From: Chengkuizengella marina
GTDB taxonomy: Bacteria; Bacillota; Bacilli; Paenibacillales; KCTC-33759
Direction: 5' to 3'
Assembly: GCF_009910845.1 (NCBI RefSeq)
Contig: NZ_SIJB01000023.1
Coordinates: 124,001-188,000, forward strand
DNA length: 64,000 nucleotides
The position numbers were made by a program, and so were the translations under genes. The notes below the pieces were generated by a model. The model had not been told where the DNA came from and searched no databases. It worked only from the letters and a program-made list of their open reading frames with translations. How positions within the stretch are numbered: position 1 is the first letter of the stretch; every line of letters begins with the position of its first letter. Positions 1 through 8,699 of this stretch are shown here, one piece after another.

Positions 1-426
1 GAAAATTTCACAGTAGGAATACGTTTAACTCAAAACAATCATATTGATGGTTTTACACATGAATGGGAAGATGGAGATGCTGAAGTGATTTTCTCAAGTA
101 TGAAGGAAGCAGGAGTAGACTATATTCATACATTTCAATATGAGGGATGGAAACCTGCTTTTAGAGAAAATTCTCAATCTCTTGCAGCAGCAGCTAAAAA
201 ATATGGTCAGGTAACAGTGATTGCAAATGGAAATTTACACGAATTAGATAAAGCATCTGAAATGGTTCAAAACAAGGATGCTGATTTTATTGCCATAGGC
301 AAACTTGCATTGTCAAATCCAGATTTACCTGTGAAAGCAAAAAATGGAATAGAATTCACATCATTTGATTCAGAAAAGTTTATAGGTTCTGATTACACCA
401 TTAAAGAGTTTGAATATCATATGTAA
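1..426 (+). CDS. Old Yellow Enzyme family NADH:flavin oxidoreductase, C-terminal part
   Basis: The reading frame is open from the first base of the window, so the 5' end is missing. The visible 141 residues are the C-terminal half of a flavin-binding TIM barrel: VGIRLTQ near the start, then a strand ending in IHTFQYEG, then VIANGNLH and DFIAIGKLALSNPDLP. The last segment matches the phosphate-binding and 'G(R/K)xxLxNPDLP' end of Old Yellow Enzymes. These FMN enzymes reduce activated alkenes or nitro compounds with NAD(P)H in the cytoplasm. An SDR and a quinone-reductase-like gene follow in the same direction, suggesting a small redox operon. The substrate cannot be read from the sequence. Confidence 0.8.
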   Translation, partial: ENFTVGIRLTQNNHIDGFTHEWEDGDAEVIFSSMKEAGVDYIHTFQYEGWKPAFRENSQSLAAAAKKYGQVTVIANGNLHELDKASEMVQNKDADFIAIGKLALSNPDLPVKAKNGIEFTSFDSEKFIGSDYTIKEFEYHM

Positions 427-482
427 CAAAATCTGAACATAACATATTGAATGATGATTTGAATAGGGAGATGAATGACAAT

Positions 483-1307
483 ATGAAATTGAGAACAGCA
501 ATTGTCACAGGAGCATCAGGTGGAATTGGTTCTGCTACAGTGATTGATCTTGCCAAGGAGGAATTTCAAGTTATTGCCGCGATACGGGATTTAGAGAAGG
601 GGAATAAACTAAAAAAAGAATTAGAAGTACTCAATCTTAGTCATTTAGTGAAATTTGAACAATTAGATGTTACAGATGAGTTATCTATTCAGTCTTTCAA
701 AGAGAAGTTGCATAGCTATGAAAGTATAGATGTGTTAATTAATAATGCAGGAAGATATGTAGCAGGATTTGCTGAGGAAGTTCCAATGAGTAGGTACAGA
801 GATCAATTCGAAACAAATGTATTTGGATTAATTGCAGTAACTCAAGCAGTAATTCCTTTTATGAGAAAACAAAAAGGTGGAAAAATCATAAACATCAGCA
901 GTATTGCAGGAGTAATGGCTTTCCCATCTATGGCGGCTTATGTCACATCAAAATATGCTGTAGAAGGATTTTCTGAATCCTTGCGTTTAGAATTAAAACC
1001 ATTTGATATAGATGTAATATTGGTAGAACCAGGACCATATGATACTGGTATTGTCAACAATATGCTTGATATGGATACAGGTGAGGATTCTCCATATTTA
1101 ACAGTCAAAAAAAAACAAATTGAGAACTTTTCAAATATGAGTCTTGGGAATCCTGAAGAAGTTGCTCAAAAAATATCTTCGATCATAAAATTGAATGATC
1201 CTTCACTTCGTTATCCAATTGGTAAAGGAATACAACAACAAATAAATGCCAAAAGAGATACACCATGGTTAAATTGGGAAAAGAAGCTATTAGGAAATAC
1301 AGATTAA
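483..1307 (+). CDS. Short-chain dehydrogenase/reductase (SDR)
   Basis: A 274-residue classical SDR with a Rossmann fold. The N-terminal TGASGGIG cofactor loop, the NNAG motif, the catalytic Ser in INISSIAG and the YxxxK pair in YVTSKYA are all present, so it should be an active NAD(P)-dependent oxidoreductase. The frame is open from a TTG at 447, but AGGGAG at 465-470 and the position of the first beta strand (KLRTAIVTG) favour ATG 483; ATG 471 sits too close to that site. It lies 56 bases after the Old Yellow Enzyme gene and before a quinone reductase, and probably shares their transcript. Substrate unknown. Confidence 0.85.
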   Translation: MKLRTAIVTGASGGIGSATVIDLAKEEFQVIAAIRDLEKGNKLKKELEVLNLSHLVKFEQLDVTDELSIQSFKEKLHSYESIDVLINNAGRYVAGFAEEVPMSRYRDQFETNVFGLIAVTQAVIPFMRKQKGGKIINISSIAGVMAFPSMAAYVTSKYAVEGFSESLRLELKPFDIDVILVEPGPYDTGIVNNMLDMDTGEDSPYLTVKKKQIENFSNMSLGNPEEVAQKISSIIKLNDPSLRYPIGKGIQQQINAKRDTPWLNWEKKLLGNTD

Positions 1308-1376
1308 TTGGTTTAAAAGTGTGTCGAGATAATACTGAAAATAATAAATTAAAAAATAAATTGGAGGAAATAAGAA

Positions 1377-2312
1377 ATGAAAGCAGTCGTTATAAATCAA
1401 TACGGGGGTAGAGATCAATTACAAGAGAAGGAGGTATCAGTTCCAAAGTTAAATAATAAGGATGTGTTAATTGAAGTCCATGCATCTGCCGTAAATCCAG
1501 TTGATATCTACATTAGAGAAGGATACTTTCAAGAAAACATTCCACATCAATTTCCAGTCACTCTTGGCTTAGATGTTGCAGGTGTTGTGAAAGAAGTTGG
1601 TGCTTCTGTTTCTAAATTTAAAGTAGGGGATGAAGTATTCAGTCGCCCAGATATCGCAAGAAATGGAACTTATGCAGAGTATGTAGCAGTGGATGAAAAC
1701 TTTGTAGCGAAGAAACCAGCAAATCTTTCATTTGAAGAGGCCGCGTCTATTCCTTTGGTAGGTATCACAACATATCAAAGTTTCATTGATAAAGCTCAAT
1801 TAAAACAAGGAGACAAAGTTTTAATTCATGCAGGGGCAGGGGGAGTTGGTACTTTTGCTATTCAATTTGCAAAAAGTAAAGGTGCCTATGTAGCAACTAC
1901 AACAAGTGAAAAAAATGTTCAATTTGTGAAGCAGCTTGGAGCTGATGAAGTAATCAACTATAAGACAACAGATTTTTCTGAGGTATTATCTGAATATGAT
2001 ATTGTCCTCGATACATTAGGTGGGGACATACAGGAAAAGAGTATTAAAGTATTAAAAGATGGTGGAACATTAGTTGCACTTAATCAACAACCTGCTGAAA
2101 ATCTTGGAAAGGAGAAAAACATAAAAGCAAGTTTTATCTTTATGCAACCAGATGGAGAGCAACTTCAAGAAATTGCAGAGCTCATAGAAGCAAATAAAAT
2201 TAAACCTATCATTGCAGAACAATTCAGCTTATCAGAACAAGGCATTCGCAATGCACATGAGTTAAGCGAGTCTAAACGTGCGAAAGGTAAAATTGTAATT
2301 AAAGTTAAATAA
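1377..2312 (+). CDS. NADP-dependent MDR oxidoreductase, quinone reductase type
   Basis: A 311-residue medium-chain dehydrogenase without zinc ligands. An N-terminal GroES-like domain (VHASAVNPVDIYIREG) is followed by a Rossmann domain with AGAGGVGTFAIQFAK, the glycine-rich NADPH motif of zeta-crystallin/quinone oxidoreductases. A GGAGG site lies 9-14 bases before ATG 1377. Members reduce quinones or enones. With the preceding OYE and SDR genes it suggests a module handling reactive carbonyls or quinones (inference). A strong hairpin with a U tract follows the stop. Confidence 0.9.
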   Translation: MKAVVINQYGGRDQLQEKEVSVPKLNNKDVLIEVHASAVNPVDIYIREGYFQENIPHQFPVTLGLDVAGVVKEVGASVSKFKVGDEVFSRPDIARNGTYAEYVAVDENFVAKKPANLSFEEAASIPLVGITTYQSFIDKAQLKQGDKVLIHAGAGGVGTFAIQFAKSKGAYVATTTSEKNVQFVKQLGADEVINYKTTDFSEVLSEYDIVLDTLGGDIQEKSIKVLKDGGTLVALNQQPAENLGKEKNIKASFIFMQPDGEQLQEIAELIEANKIKPIIAEQFSLSEQGIRNAHELSESKRAKGKIVIKVK

Positions 2313-2357
2313 ACAAAAATTAATCTAAGTAATAAAGTATCTTAATATACATGAATC

Positions 2358-2414
2358 TCCTTTATCTTGGAAACAACAAATGACTTATTCCAAGGTAAAG
2401 GATTTTTATTTTTT
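2358..2414 (+). terminator. Intrinsic terminator after the redox operon
   Basis: A 15-base stem (2358-2372 with 2388-2402, TCCTTTATCTTGGAA paired to TTCCAAGGTAAAGGA with G-U pairs) is followed by a T-rich run. It ends the plus-strand operon. The T-rich run also holds the stop of the small minus-strand frame, so the site may serve both directions. Confidence 0.85.
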
Positions 2415-2696
2415 TGTTTGAATTTTTAACATTTCTGCACGATGAAGTAGTAACTGTATTTTTTTTGACATTTTTAGTGCCCAAAAATAGTGTTCATTTA
2501 AGTTATTTTTTAATAAATGAATTTCTTGATGTAAGTAATCTAATTTTTGAGTGATGTTCTGCAGAGGTTTTTCCTGATTTTGTACCATGTATTTAATGTC
2601 ATTTGATGGTTCTCCATGAGACTGGGAAAACATAAAAGTATCAATTCTTTCGTTACATAAATTTTGATAATGAAAGCGCTTAACCCTATATATCAA
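2406..2696 (-). CDS. Hypothetical 96-residue protein, possibly a gene remnant
   Basis: I do not recognise this protein. The frame starts at a TTG (2694-2696) with no good ribosome binding site. A shorter version would start at Met 22 (ATG at 2631-2633), also with a weak site. The C-terminal two thirds (from about residue 40) is helical with leucines in a heptad-like pattern, as in a coiled coil or the dimerisation tail of a small regulator. A palindrome resembling a catabolite-control box lies at 2671-2684, inside the longer reading but upstream of the shorter one. It may be a small regulator or a degraded end of one; function unknown. Confidence 0.35.
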   Translation of the reverse strand: MIYRVKRFHYQNLCNERIDTFMFSQSHGEPSNDIKYMVQNQEKPLQNITQKLDYLHQEIHLLKNNLNEHYFWALKMSKKIQLLLHRAEMLKIQTKK

Positions 2697-3002
2697 TTAA
2701 AAATAAATGCTTTAATACATTAAATAATTAATGAATGAATTACAATAATTATATTGTACATACTTAATCCAACTCTATTATCATATAGCAATGGATCATA
2801 ATACAACAATATAAAATACCAAAAATATAGTTAATTTGGCGTATATTTCACAAAGAATACAAAAAATTGATTTATTTTATTTATTTAGAAAAATAGATTT
2901 AATAAAATACATGATAAGCGCTTACCTTATTAATTTATAAAATGGAAATCGTTTTAAAAGTAATCATATAATATTGTTTAACTTTTTGAATTTAGTGTAA
3001 GT
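2697..3002. other. AT-rich intergenic stretch with one palindrome
   Basis: About 300 bases of very AT-rich sequence without a credible gene. The only notable element is the palindrome TAAGCGCTTA at 2915-2924, which shares the AAGCGCTTA core with the box at 2672-2681. Confidence 0.5.
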
Positions 3003-3770
3003 TTAATGTTGATTTGACTTGTTATAAACTAACTTAAAAATATATATAAGGAGCAGAACAATCATGGAATAAGCTGCAATCTTTATTATTATAATGTCAT
3101 TTTGCTTTATCGCTATTGCAATAAAAGCCCATATATAGACTAAAACATATCCAACATCCTTATATGGGTAACTCACTATGATACATAAAATAATAGCGAA
3201 TAAGAGCATAATTAATGACCATACAACTTCTGAGATTCCCCAACCACTCCATTCAACATCATATAAAAAAACACTTATATTTACGATAGTAGCAATACTA
3301 ATCCAACCTAAATAAATGCTGAATGGAATTTGTACACATATTTTCTCAACTATAGAGATGGATGCATCTGTAAATCGTACTCTTCTATATATGATGATTA
3401 ATGAAGTTAATAAACAAATCATGACTAATACCGATAAACCAATTTTTTCAAAATGCCAAACTAATATCCACGTTATATTGAATATACAGCTAAGGACAAA
3501 CCACCAACCTATTTTTTGTAATGAGGGTTTTTGTGATGTCTTTGGTAATGCTTGATAAATGATGAAGCAACCTAGTAATGTATATATTAATCCCCAAATA
3601 GCAAAAGCATAAGGGGCAGGTGTAATTAATATAGGATATTGAGCTGAAATTTCTCCTGTTGTTTTACCGTTGATAGGAATTGCATTTGCTAAGTAATTCA
3701 CTAAAAGAACAAGAATATAGAAGATAATATTGGCCAAAACAAGGAACCGTCTATTTCTATTATTTTTCAA
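3003..3770 (-). CDS. TspO/MBR-related tryptophan-rich membrane protein
   Basis: A 255-residue polytopic membrane protein with about seven hydrophobic segments and many aromatic residues. The N-terminal region reads NYLANAIPINGKTTGEIS followed by YPILITPAPYAFAIWGLIYTLLG. The PAPYAFAIWGLIY segment is the signature of the TspO/peripheral benzodiazepine receptor-like family. It is longer than classical TspO (about 160 residues), as in the Bacillales variant. Classical members bind porphyrins, but the longer variants have no firmly assigned role. It is a single-gene unit on the minus strand. Confidence 0.75.
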   Translation of the reverse strand: MKNNRNRRFLVLANIIFYILVLLVNYLANAIPINGKTTGEISAQYPILITPAPYAFAIWGLIYTLLGCFIIYQALPKTSQKPSLQKIGWWFVLSCIFNITWILVWHFEKIGLSVLVMICLLTSLIIIYRRVRFTDASISIVEKICVQIPFSIYLGWISIATIVNISVFLYDVEWSGWGISEVVWSLIMLLFAIILCIIVSYPYKDVGYVLVYIWAFIAIAIKQNDIIIIKIAAYSMIVLLLIYIFKLVYNKSNQH

Positions 3771-4006
3771 TCAAATTCACTCCAATTATCCAATTTAAAT
3801 ATGAAACTATCCTTGTTAACCTATTTAAGTTGTACAAAAGCTCAAGGAGCTTGAGTTATTTTTTCTTTTTCACATTATACGAGTTATAGTCAACTTTTAT
3901 GTATTGAGTATTCGTGTGGTGCTTCTTTATAATTCTCACTTTTTTGATCTACTATGCGGTTGTAAAGCATAGTCTTGTATTAGATCAAGGAAAAGGAGAT
4001 GAGTAA

Positions 4007-4375
4007 ATGGATATTTTTGTAGTCATTTTGGAAGCCATTTTAGGTCTTGCCTTTTTAGGAGCAGGATTTTCAAAGTTATTTGGTTCAAAGACGACGGTGG
4101 AGGATTTTAGACGTTATAGTTTCCCAAATTGGTTTTTGCCTTTTACAGGCTTTGTTGAATCCATAGGTGCAGTAGCACTCATCATTGGCTTATGGTTGGA
4201 TTCATTAAGCGGTTTGGGTGCCTTATTGTTGGCAATTACGATGTTTTTTGCTGTTCTAACCCATATTGTAAGAATGAAAGATCCCGTTTCTAAAGCATTA
4301 CCTGCTTTTATATTATTTGTATTTGCTTTGATTGTAACGATTGCCAACTGGTCTGAAATGATGGAATTGTTTTAA
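4007..4375 (+). CDS. DoxX family membrane protein
   Basis: A 122-residue protein with four predicted transmembrane helices. The first segment, ILEAILGLAFLGAGFSKLFG, and the loop sequence FPNWFLPFTGFVESIGAVALI are typical of DoxX/DoxD-like proteins. An AAAAGGAGATGAG site precedes ATG 4007. DoxX proteins have been linked to thiol stress and quinone or membrane redox in other bacteria; the role here is unknown. A terminator follows directly, so the gene is probably monocistronic. Confidence 0.85.
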   Translation: MDIFVVILEAILGLAFLGAGFSKLFGSKTTVEDFRRYSFPNWFLPFTGFVESIGAVALIIGLWLDSLSGLGALLLAITMFFAVLTHIVRMKDPVSKALPAFILFVFALIVTIANWSEMMELF

Positions 4376-4411
4376 AAGCAGAAAATAACCAAGTTTTAAG
4401 AAGTTAAAAAA

Positions 4412-4447
4412 GCCGATTCCCTATAAATGATGGGAGCGGCATTTTTT
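4412..4447 (+). terminator. Intrinsic terminator of the DoxX gene
   Basis: The arms GCCG-TCCC and GGGA-CGGC (4412-4421 with 4432-4440) form a hairpin followed by ATTTTTT. Confidence 0.85.
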
Positions 4448-4515
4448 ATGGCTTTCTAACAAATCATTGTAACACTTCTATTTTAGTTAGTGATTCGTTT
4501 GTTTAGGTACATTTG

Positions 4516-4537
4516 TGGTACAATACATGCATTGTAC
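4516..4537 (+). promoter_or_regulatory. Extended -10 promoter overlapped by an inverted repeat
   Basis: TGGTACAAT (4516-4524) reads as an extended -10 element. The inverted repeat GTACAAT-N6-ATTGTAC (4518-4537) lies on top of it, 22 bases before the EamA transporter start. This is the geometry of a repressor operator, but the regulator is unknown. Confidence 0.45.
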
Positions 4538-4559
4538 TGGAGAAAGGTGTATCAACTAG

Positions 4560-5411
4560 ATGACAGATAAAAACAAAGGAATCATTTTATTAATACTAGC
4601 AGCGCTTGGGTTTTCGTTAATGGCAATGTTCGTTAAACTTTCAGGTGATTTACCTACAACTCAAAAGACATTTTTTAGAAATCTTATTTCTGCCATCATT
4701 TCTTTTGGGATGGTTGTTTATTATAAGGAGAGTTTATTTGGAAAACGTGAGAATCAACCTATTTTATTATTAAGATCTGTATTAGGAACGTTGGGTATTT
4801 TATTTTTCTTTTATTCAATTGATCATCTTGTTCTTTCTGATGCAGACATGTTAAATAAACTAAGTCCGTTTTTATTGATCATATTTTGTGCAATCTTTTT
4901 GAAGGAGAAGGCCAAACCTTACCAAATCATTGCAATTATCATTGCTTTTATTGGGACGTTGTTTATCATTAAACCGCAATTCTCTGTAGATATTTTTCCA
5001 TATATGATGGGGGTATTATCCTCCATTTTTGCAGCGGGAGCATATACAACTTTAAGGGTATTAGGAAAGAAGGAGAAATCTTATACAATCGTTTTTTATT
5101 TTTCATCTTTTTCAACCATAATTTTGGTTCCTTTTTTGATCCTTTTTTATGAACCCATGAGTATACAGCAGCTAATCTATTTATTGCTAGCAGGGGTGTT
5201 TGCTACTGTTGGACAGTTTGGAATTACACTTGCTTATAAATTTGCACCGGCAAATGAAATTTCTATCTTTTTTTATATGAACGTAGTGTTTTCGGCAATT
5301 ATTAGTATGATCATTTTTAGTCAAACGCCAGATGTATTCAGTGTTGTTGGTTATATTGTCATTTTCACTGCTGCATTCTATATGTTTGTTAAAAATAATC
5401 AAACAGCTTAA
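4560..5411 (+). CDS. EamA/DMT family transporter
   Basis: A 283-residue protein with about ten hydrophobic helices arranged as two EamA repeats: residues about 5-135, including the LLRSVLGTLGILFFFYSI segment, and about 145-278. This is the drug/metabolite transporter superfamily, whose members move small metabolites, amino acids or drugs across the cytoplasmic membrane. Start ATG 4560 has AGAAAGGTG upstream. The gene stands alone between two terminators, with an operator-like repeat over its promoter. Substrate cannot be predicted. Confidence 0.85.
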   Translation: MTDKNKGIILLILAALGFSLMAMFVKLSGDLPTTQKTFFRNLISAIISFGMVVYYKESLFGKRENQPILLLRSVLGTLGILFFFYSIDHLVLSDADMLNKLSPFLLIIFCAIFLKEKAKPYQIIAIIIAFIGTLFIIKPQFSVDIFPYMMGVLSSIFAAGAYTTLRVLGKKEKSYTIVFYFSSFSTIILVPFLILFYEPMSIQQLIYLLLAGVFATVGQFGITLAYKFAPANEISIFFYMNVVFSAIISMIIFSQTPDVFSVVGYIVIFTAAFYMFVKNNQTA

Positions 5412-5442
5412 ATTTAAAGTTAAACCCTAAAGAAGACATATA

Positions 5443-5464
5443 AAAACTCCGATAGGAGTTTTTG
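5443..5464. terminator. Bidirectional terminator between eamA and lctP
   Basis: AAAAACTCC-GATA-GGAGTTTTT is a perfect 9-bp hairpin with A and T tails. It can end both the plus-strand EamA gene and the minus-strand lactate permease. Confidence 0.85.
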
Positions 5465-5518
5465 TTATAAGATGCTAAGCTAATCAGAGCTAGTGAAGTA
5501 GATGCGAAGAATGTGAAC

Positions 5519-7177
5519 TTAAAATATTGTCAATATTATAAATCCAATGATTCCACTTAGTAAGCAGTAGTACAACATTGGTAGTAACGTATAACGAATG
5601 ATTGTCCCTTCTTTACCGTACAAATTGACTACAGAAGCAGCAGCTACCACATTTAATATGCAGATCATATTTCCACCATTAGCTCCAAGTGCCTGTAGGG
5701 ATACAATAATATCCGGGTTAGACCCAATTTGTTCAGCGGTACTAAACTGAAACAAGGAGAACATCATATTACTAAATGTTGCACTCCCGGAAATAAAAGA
5801 ACCTAATGCTCCAACAAAAGGTGCAAATAGAGGCCAAGATTGTCCAAGTGTTTCAGCAGCGGAGTTAGCAAGCTCGATCGGCATGCTTTCCAAACCAGAA
5901 TCATTAATACTTGAATTTATAAATATTCGTACCATGGGAACAGCTGTCCCCAGTGCAATCAAACTGCCGACCATGGTTTTTAAGGATGTATTGATAGTTG
6001 ATAAGATTTCTTTTTTAGTAAAACGATAAATCATAAAGGAAATCAATACAGTAATGATAAAAATTGTACCTGGTAAATATAACGGTTCAAGTTCTGTGCT
6101 AATTTCTGTGCCTATAATATTTACCCATGTAATTTTAAAAGATTTTAACCAATCCTTAAATGGAAGAATTTCAATTCTGGTTACGACGAGTAATAAAAGC
6201 ACAATCAAATAGGGAACCCATGATTTGAATAAAGAAGGTTGATTTATGGTTTCATTTTGTTGGCGAGCATTATCTTCTGAATTTTCAAGCTCAAGTTCAT
6301 ATGGAATCTTAGGTAATAAAAACTGTTTTTTTGCAGCAAGAATGACTAAAATTAAACCTATAAACCCCCCCATAATGGATGGGAATTCTGGTCCCAACAG
6401 AATAGCAACAAGCAATGATGATATGGAAAAACTAAATCCAGCGAATAATGCAAATTTCCATATGGCTAAACCATCTTTCCAACTTTTATGTTTTCCAAAA
6501 AATTTTGTATAAATGATAACTAATAATAAAGGAATAAAGGAACCAACAAATAAATCAATCCATGCTACTTGCACTGCAATGTTTGCTACATATTCCATTA
6601 CAGTGAGCTGTTCATTTTGTAAATAAGCATTAACATTAGGTGCAAGTGCACCTTCTGTTTGTAATCCTTGTCCGATTCCTACTAACATAGGAGTGCCCAC
6701 TGCCCCGAAAGTTACTGGAGCGCTATCAGCAACTAGTGTTAAAACAACAGCAGGTAAAGGCGCAAATCCAAGCGCTACTAAAAGAGGTGCACCGATCGCT
6801 GCAGGTGTACCAAATCCAGCAGCACCTTCAATGAAGGCACCAAACAACCATGCTACTATAATAATTTGAACTCGGGCATCTGAGCTGATGTTCATAAATC
6901 CTGCACGTATAGAGTCCATGGCTCTGCTATTTTTTAACGTATTTAGAAGTAGAATCGCTCCAAACACGATATATAATATTGAAAAAGCAATAATCACACC
7001 TTGAAAGGATGAAGCAACGATATGTTGTAAGGACACCTCCCAAAAGAAATAGGTAAATATGGCTGTAACCAAAAAACTGATAGGCATTGCTCTTGCAGCA
7101 GGAATACGCAAAATGACTAAAAATATAAACACAGATAAGACAGGCATTAAAGCTGTGATCCATTGTAATATGTTCAT
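5519..7177 (-). CDS. lctP: L-lactate permease, LctP family
   Basis: A 552-residue protein with some 13-14 hydrophobic segments. Family hallmarks include the [21 protein letters not shown] segment (about residues 114-135) and the C-terminal [15 protein letters not shown] and [16 protein letters not shown] motifs of the lactate permease (LctP/LldP/GlcA) family. The length matches the usual 530-560. These are proton symporters for L-lactate, D-lactate or glycolate in the cytoplasmic membrane. AAAAAGGAAGT precedes ATG 7177. No lactate dehydrogenase or utilisation genes are adjacent, so the exact substrate is inferred from the family only. Confidence 0.92.
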   Translation of the reverse strand: MNILQWITALMPVLSVFIFLVILRIPAARAMPISFLVTAIFTYFFWEVSLQHIVASSFQGVIIAFSILYIVFGAILLLNTLKNSRAMDSIRAGFMNISSDARVQIIIVAWLFGAFIEGAAGFGTPAAIGAPLLVALGFAPLPAVVLTLVADSAPVTFGAVGTPMLVGIGQGLQTEGALAPNVNAYLQNEQLTVMEYVANIAVQVAWIDLFVGSFIPLLLVIIYTKFFGKHKSWKDGLAIWKFALFAGFSFSISSLLVAILLGPEFPSIMGGFIGLILVILAAKKQFLLPKIPYELELENSEDNARQQNETINQPSLFKSWVPYLIVLLLLVVTRIEILPFKDWLKSFKITWVNIIGTEISTELEPLYLPGTIFIITVLISFMIYRFTKKEILSTINTSLKTMVGSLIALGTAVPMVRIFINSSINDSGLESMPIELANSAAETLGQSWPLFAPFVGALGSFISGSATFSNMMFSLFQFSTAEQIGSNPDIIVSLQALGANGGNMICILNVVAAASVVNLYGKEGTIIRYTLLPMLYYCLLSGIIGFIILTIF

Positions 7178-7302
7178 GTAATGTACTTCCTTTTTATATT
7201 TTTGTTATGTAAGTATGTAAAGTATTGTATCATATTAAATTTCATTTTTATCATGATTCTCTAACAGATGATCTTATATTCCTTCAGTTGAACTATTTAA
7301 CT

Positions 7303-7352
7303 AAAAAAGAACCCTCTAATTCACTTTGTAAGTGATTTAGAAGATTCTATGG
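7303..7352 (-). terminator. Intrinsic terminator of the second M29 aminopeptidase gene
   Basis: On the minus strand CTAAATCACTT-ACA-AAGTGAATTAG forms an 11-bp stem with one mismatch, followed by GGGTTCTTTTTT. Confidence 0.75.
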
Positions 7353-7391
7353 TTAACTTGGTTTTGAATCGTGTCAATACTCAAAATGTTA

Positions 7392-8624
7392 TTATAATGC
7401 CCAGTTCCCGTTACGGAAGAGAGGTTCTCTCTTTCCATCCGCTGTTTCACCATTAATGTTCATTTCAGCAGAACCAATCATAAAGTCTTCGTGTACTATA
7501 CTATCGTTAGCTCCTAGTTTGTCCAGTTCTTCTCTAGTCATTTTTGTGCCACCTTCCAAATTAAATGCATAAGCTCTACCGATTGCAAGGTGATTAGAAG
7601 CATTTTCATCAAATAACGTGTTGTAAAAAATGAGATTGGAATTTGAGATAGGAGAATCATGTGGAACTAGCGCAATTTCACCTAAAAAGTGTGCTCCTTC
7701 ATCTGTTTCAATCAAAGATTTTAAAGTATCATAGCCTGATTCTGCTTCAAAGTCTACAATTTTTCCATTTTCAAAGGTAATTTTAAAATTGTCTATTAAA
7801 TTACCACCATAACTTAGGGGTTTAGTACTAGAAACATATCCATCCACACCTGTTTTTAAAGGAAGTGTAAATACTTCTTCTGTAGGAATGTTGGCAAAGA
7901 ATTCGATTCCTTGTTCACTCTTCGAACTTCCACCTGTCCAAAGATGTTTTTCATGAAGTTCTATCGTTAGCTTTGTACCTGGTGCTTCATAGTGTAAATA
8001 CTTATATTTTTTTTCATTTAAAAAGTCAGCTTTGTTATGTAATTGTTCATCATGTTTTTTCCATGCTTGAATAGGATCATCTACATCTACTCTTGCAATT
8101 TTGAAAATGACATCCCATAGTTTTGCAACCTGCTCGTCTTCTGGTAGATCTGGAAATACTTTAGCTGCCCACGCTTTTGAGGGAGTGGCTAATAAATTCC
8201 AACTTGTTTTGTCCGCTTGTATATACTCACCAAATTTCTTATATGCTTTTCCTGCAGCTTTTTGAAAAGAAGCAATTTTTTTACTATCAACCCCTTTTAA
8301 TAAATCAGGATCCTCTGAAACTATGGATAACAACGCAGTACCTTCCTCTACAAGTTTAGTGTGACCATCCGCTTTCCAAGTAGGGAAGTCTTGAAATGAT
8401 TCAATGGGTGCCAGATCAAATTTAATGCGGGTCATTTGACTATCTCGCCAGTCTACGATAACATCCTTTGCTCCTAATTCATAAGCTTTTTTGGTTAATA
8501 AACGAACAAAATCTGCATCTCCAAGATCACATCTTATTAATAGTTTTTGGCCTTTTTGAATATTGACACCATTTTTTAGTGCAATTTCAACATATTTTTC
8601 TAGATTACGCTCAAATTGAGTCAT
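7392..8624 (-). CDS. M29 family aminopeptidase (AmpS-like), copy 2
   Basis: A 410-residue metalloaminopeptidase that removes N-terminal residues from peptides in the cytoplasm. The M29 metal site is visible in the C-terminal half: LGEIALVPHDSPISNSNL, then TLFDENASNHLAIG, then the His-x-Asp pair in VHEDFMIGS. The whole protein aligns without obvious gaps to the neighbouring paralogue at 8700-9932. AAAGGTGG lies 9 bases before ATG 8624 and is duplicated in front of the paralogue. A hairpin lies between the two genes, so each can be expressed separately. Confidence 0.92.
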   Translation of the reverse strand: MTQFERNLEKYVEIALKNGVNIQKGQKLLIRCDLGDADFVRLLTKKAYELGAKDVIVDWRDSQMTRIKFDLAPIESFQDFPTWKADGHTKLVEEGTALLSIVSEDPDLLKGVDSKKIASFQKAAGKAYKKFGEYIQADKTSWNLLATPSKAWAAKVFPDLPEDEQVAKLWDVIFKIARVDVDDPIQAWKKHDEQLHNKADFLNEKKYKYLHYEAPGTKLTIELHEKHLWTGGSSKSEQGIEFFANIPTEEVFTLPLKTGVDGYVSSTKPLSYGGNLIDNFKITFENGKIVDFEAESGYDTLKSLIETDEGAHFLGEIALVPHDSPISNSNLIFYNTLFDENASNHLAIGRAYAFNLEGGTKMTREELDKLGANDSIVHEDFMIGSAEMNINGETADGKREPLFRNGNWAL

Positions 8625-8654
8625 TTATAAATACCACCTTTATAAAATATATAA

Positions 8655-8680
8655 ACCCCCCACTTAAATAGTAGGGGGAG
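8655..8680 (-). terminator. Hairpin between the two aminopeptidase genes
   Basis: A C5-6/G5-6 stem (CCCCC near 8655-8662 with GGGGG near 8675-8680) is followed on the minus strand by a TTTATATATTTTAT run. It probably attenuates read-through from the first aminopeptidase gene to the second. Confidence 0.6.
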
Positions 8681-8699
8681 CTTTACTATTTCAGTATAA

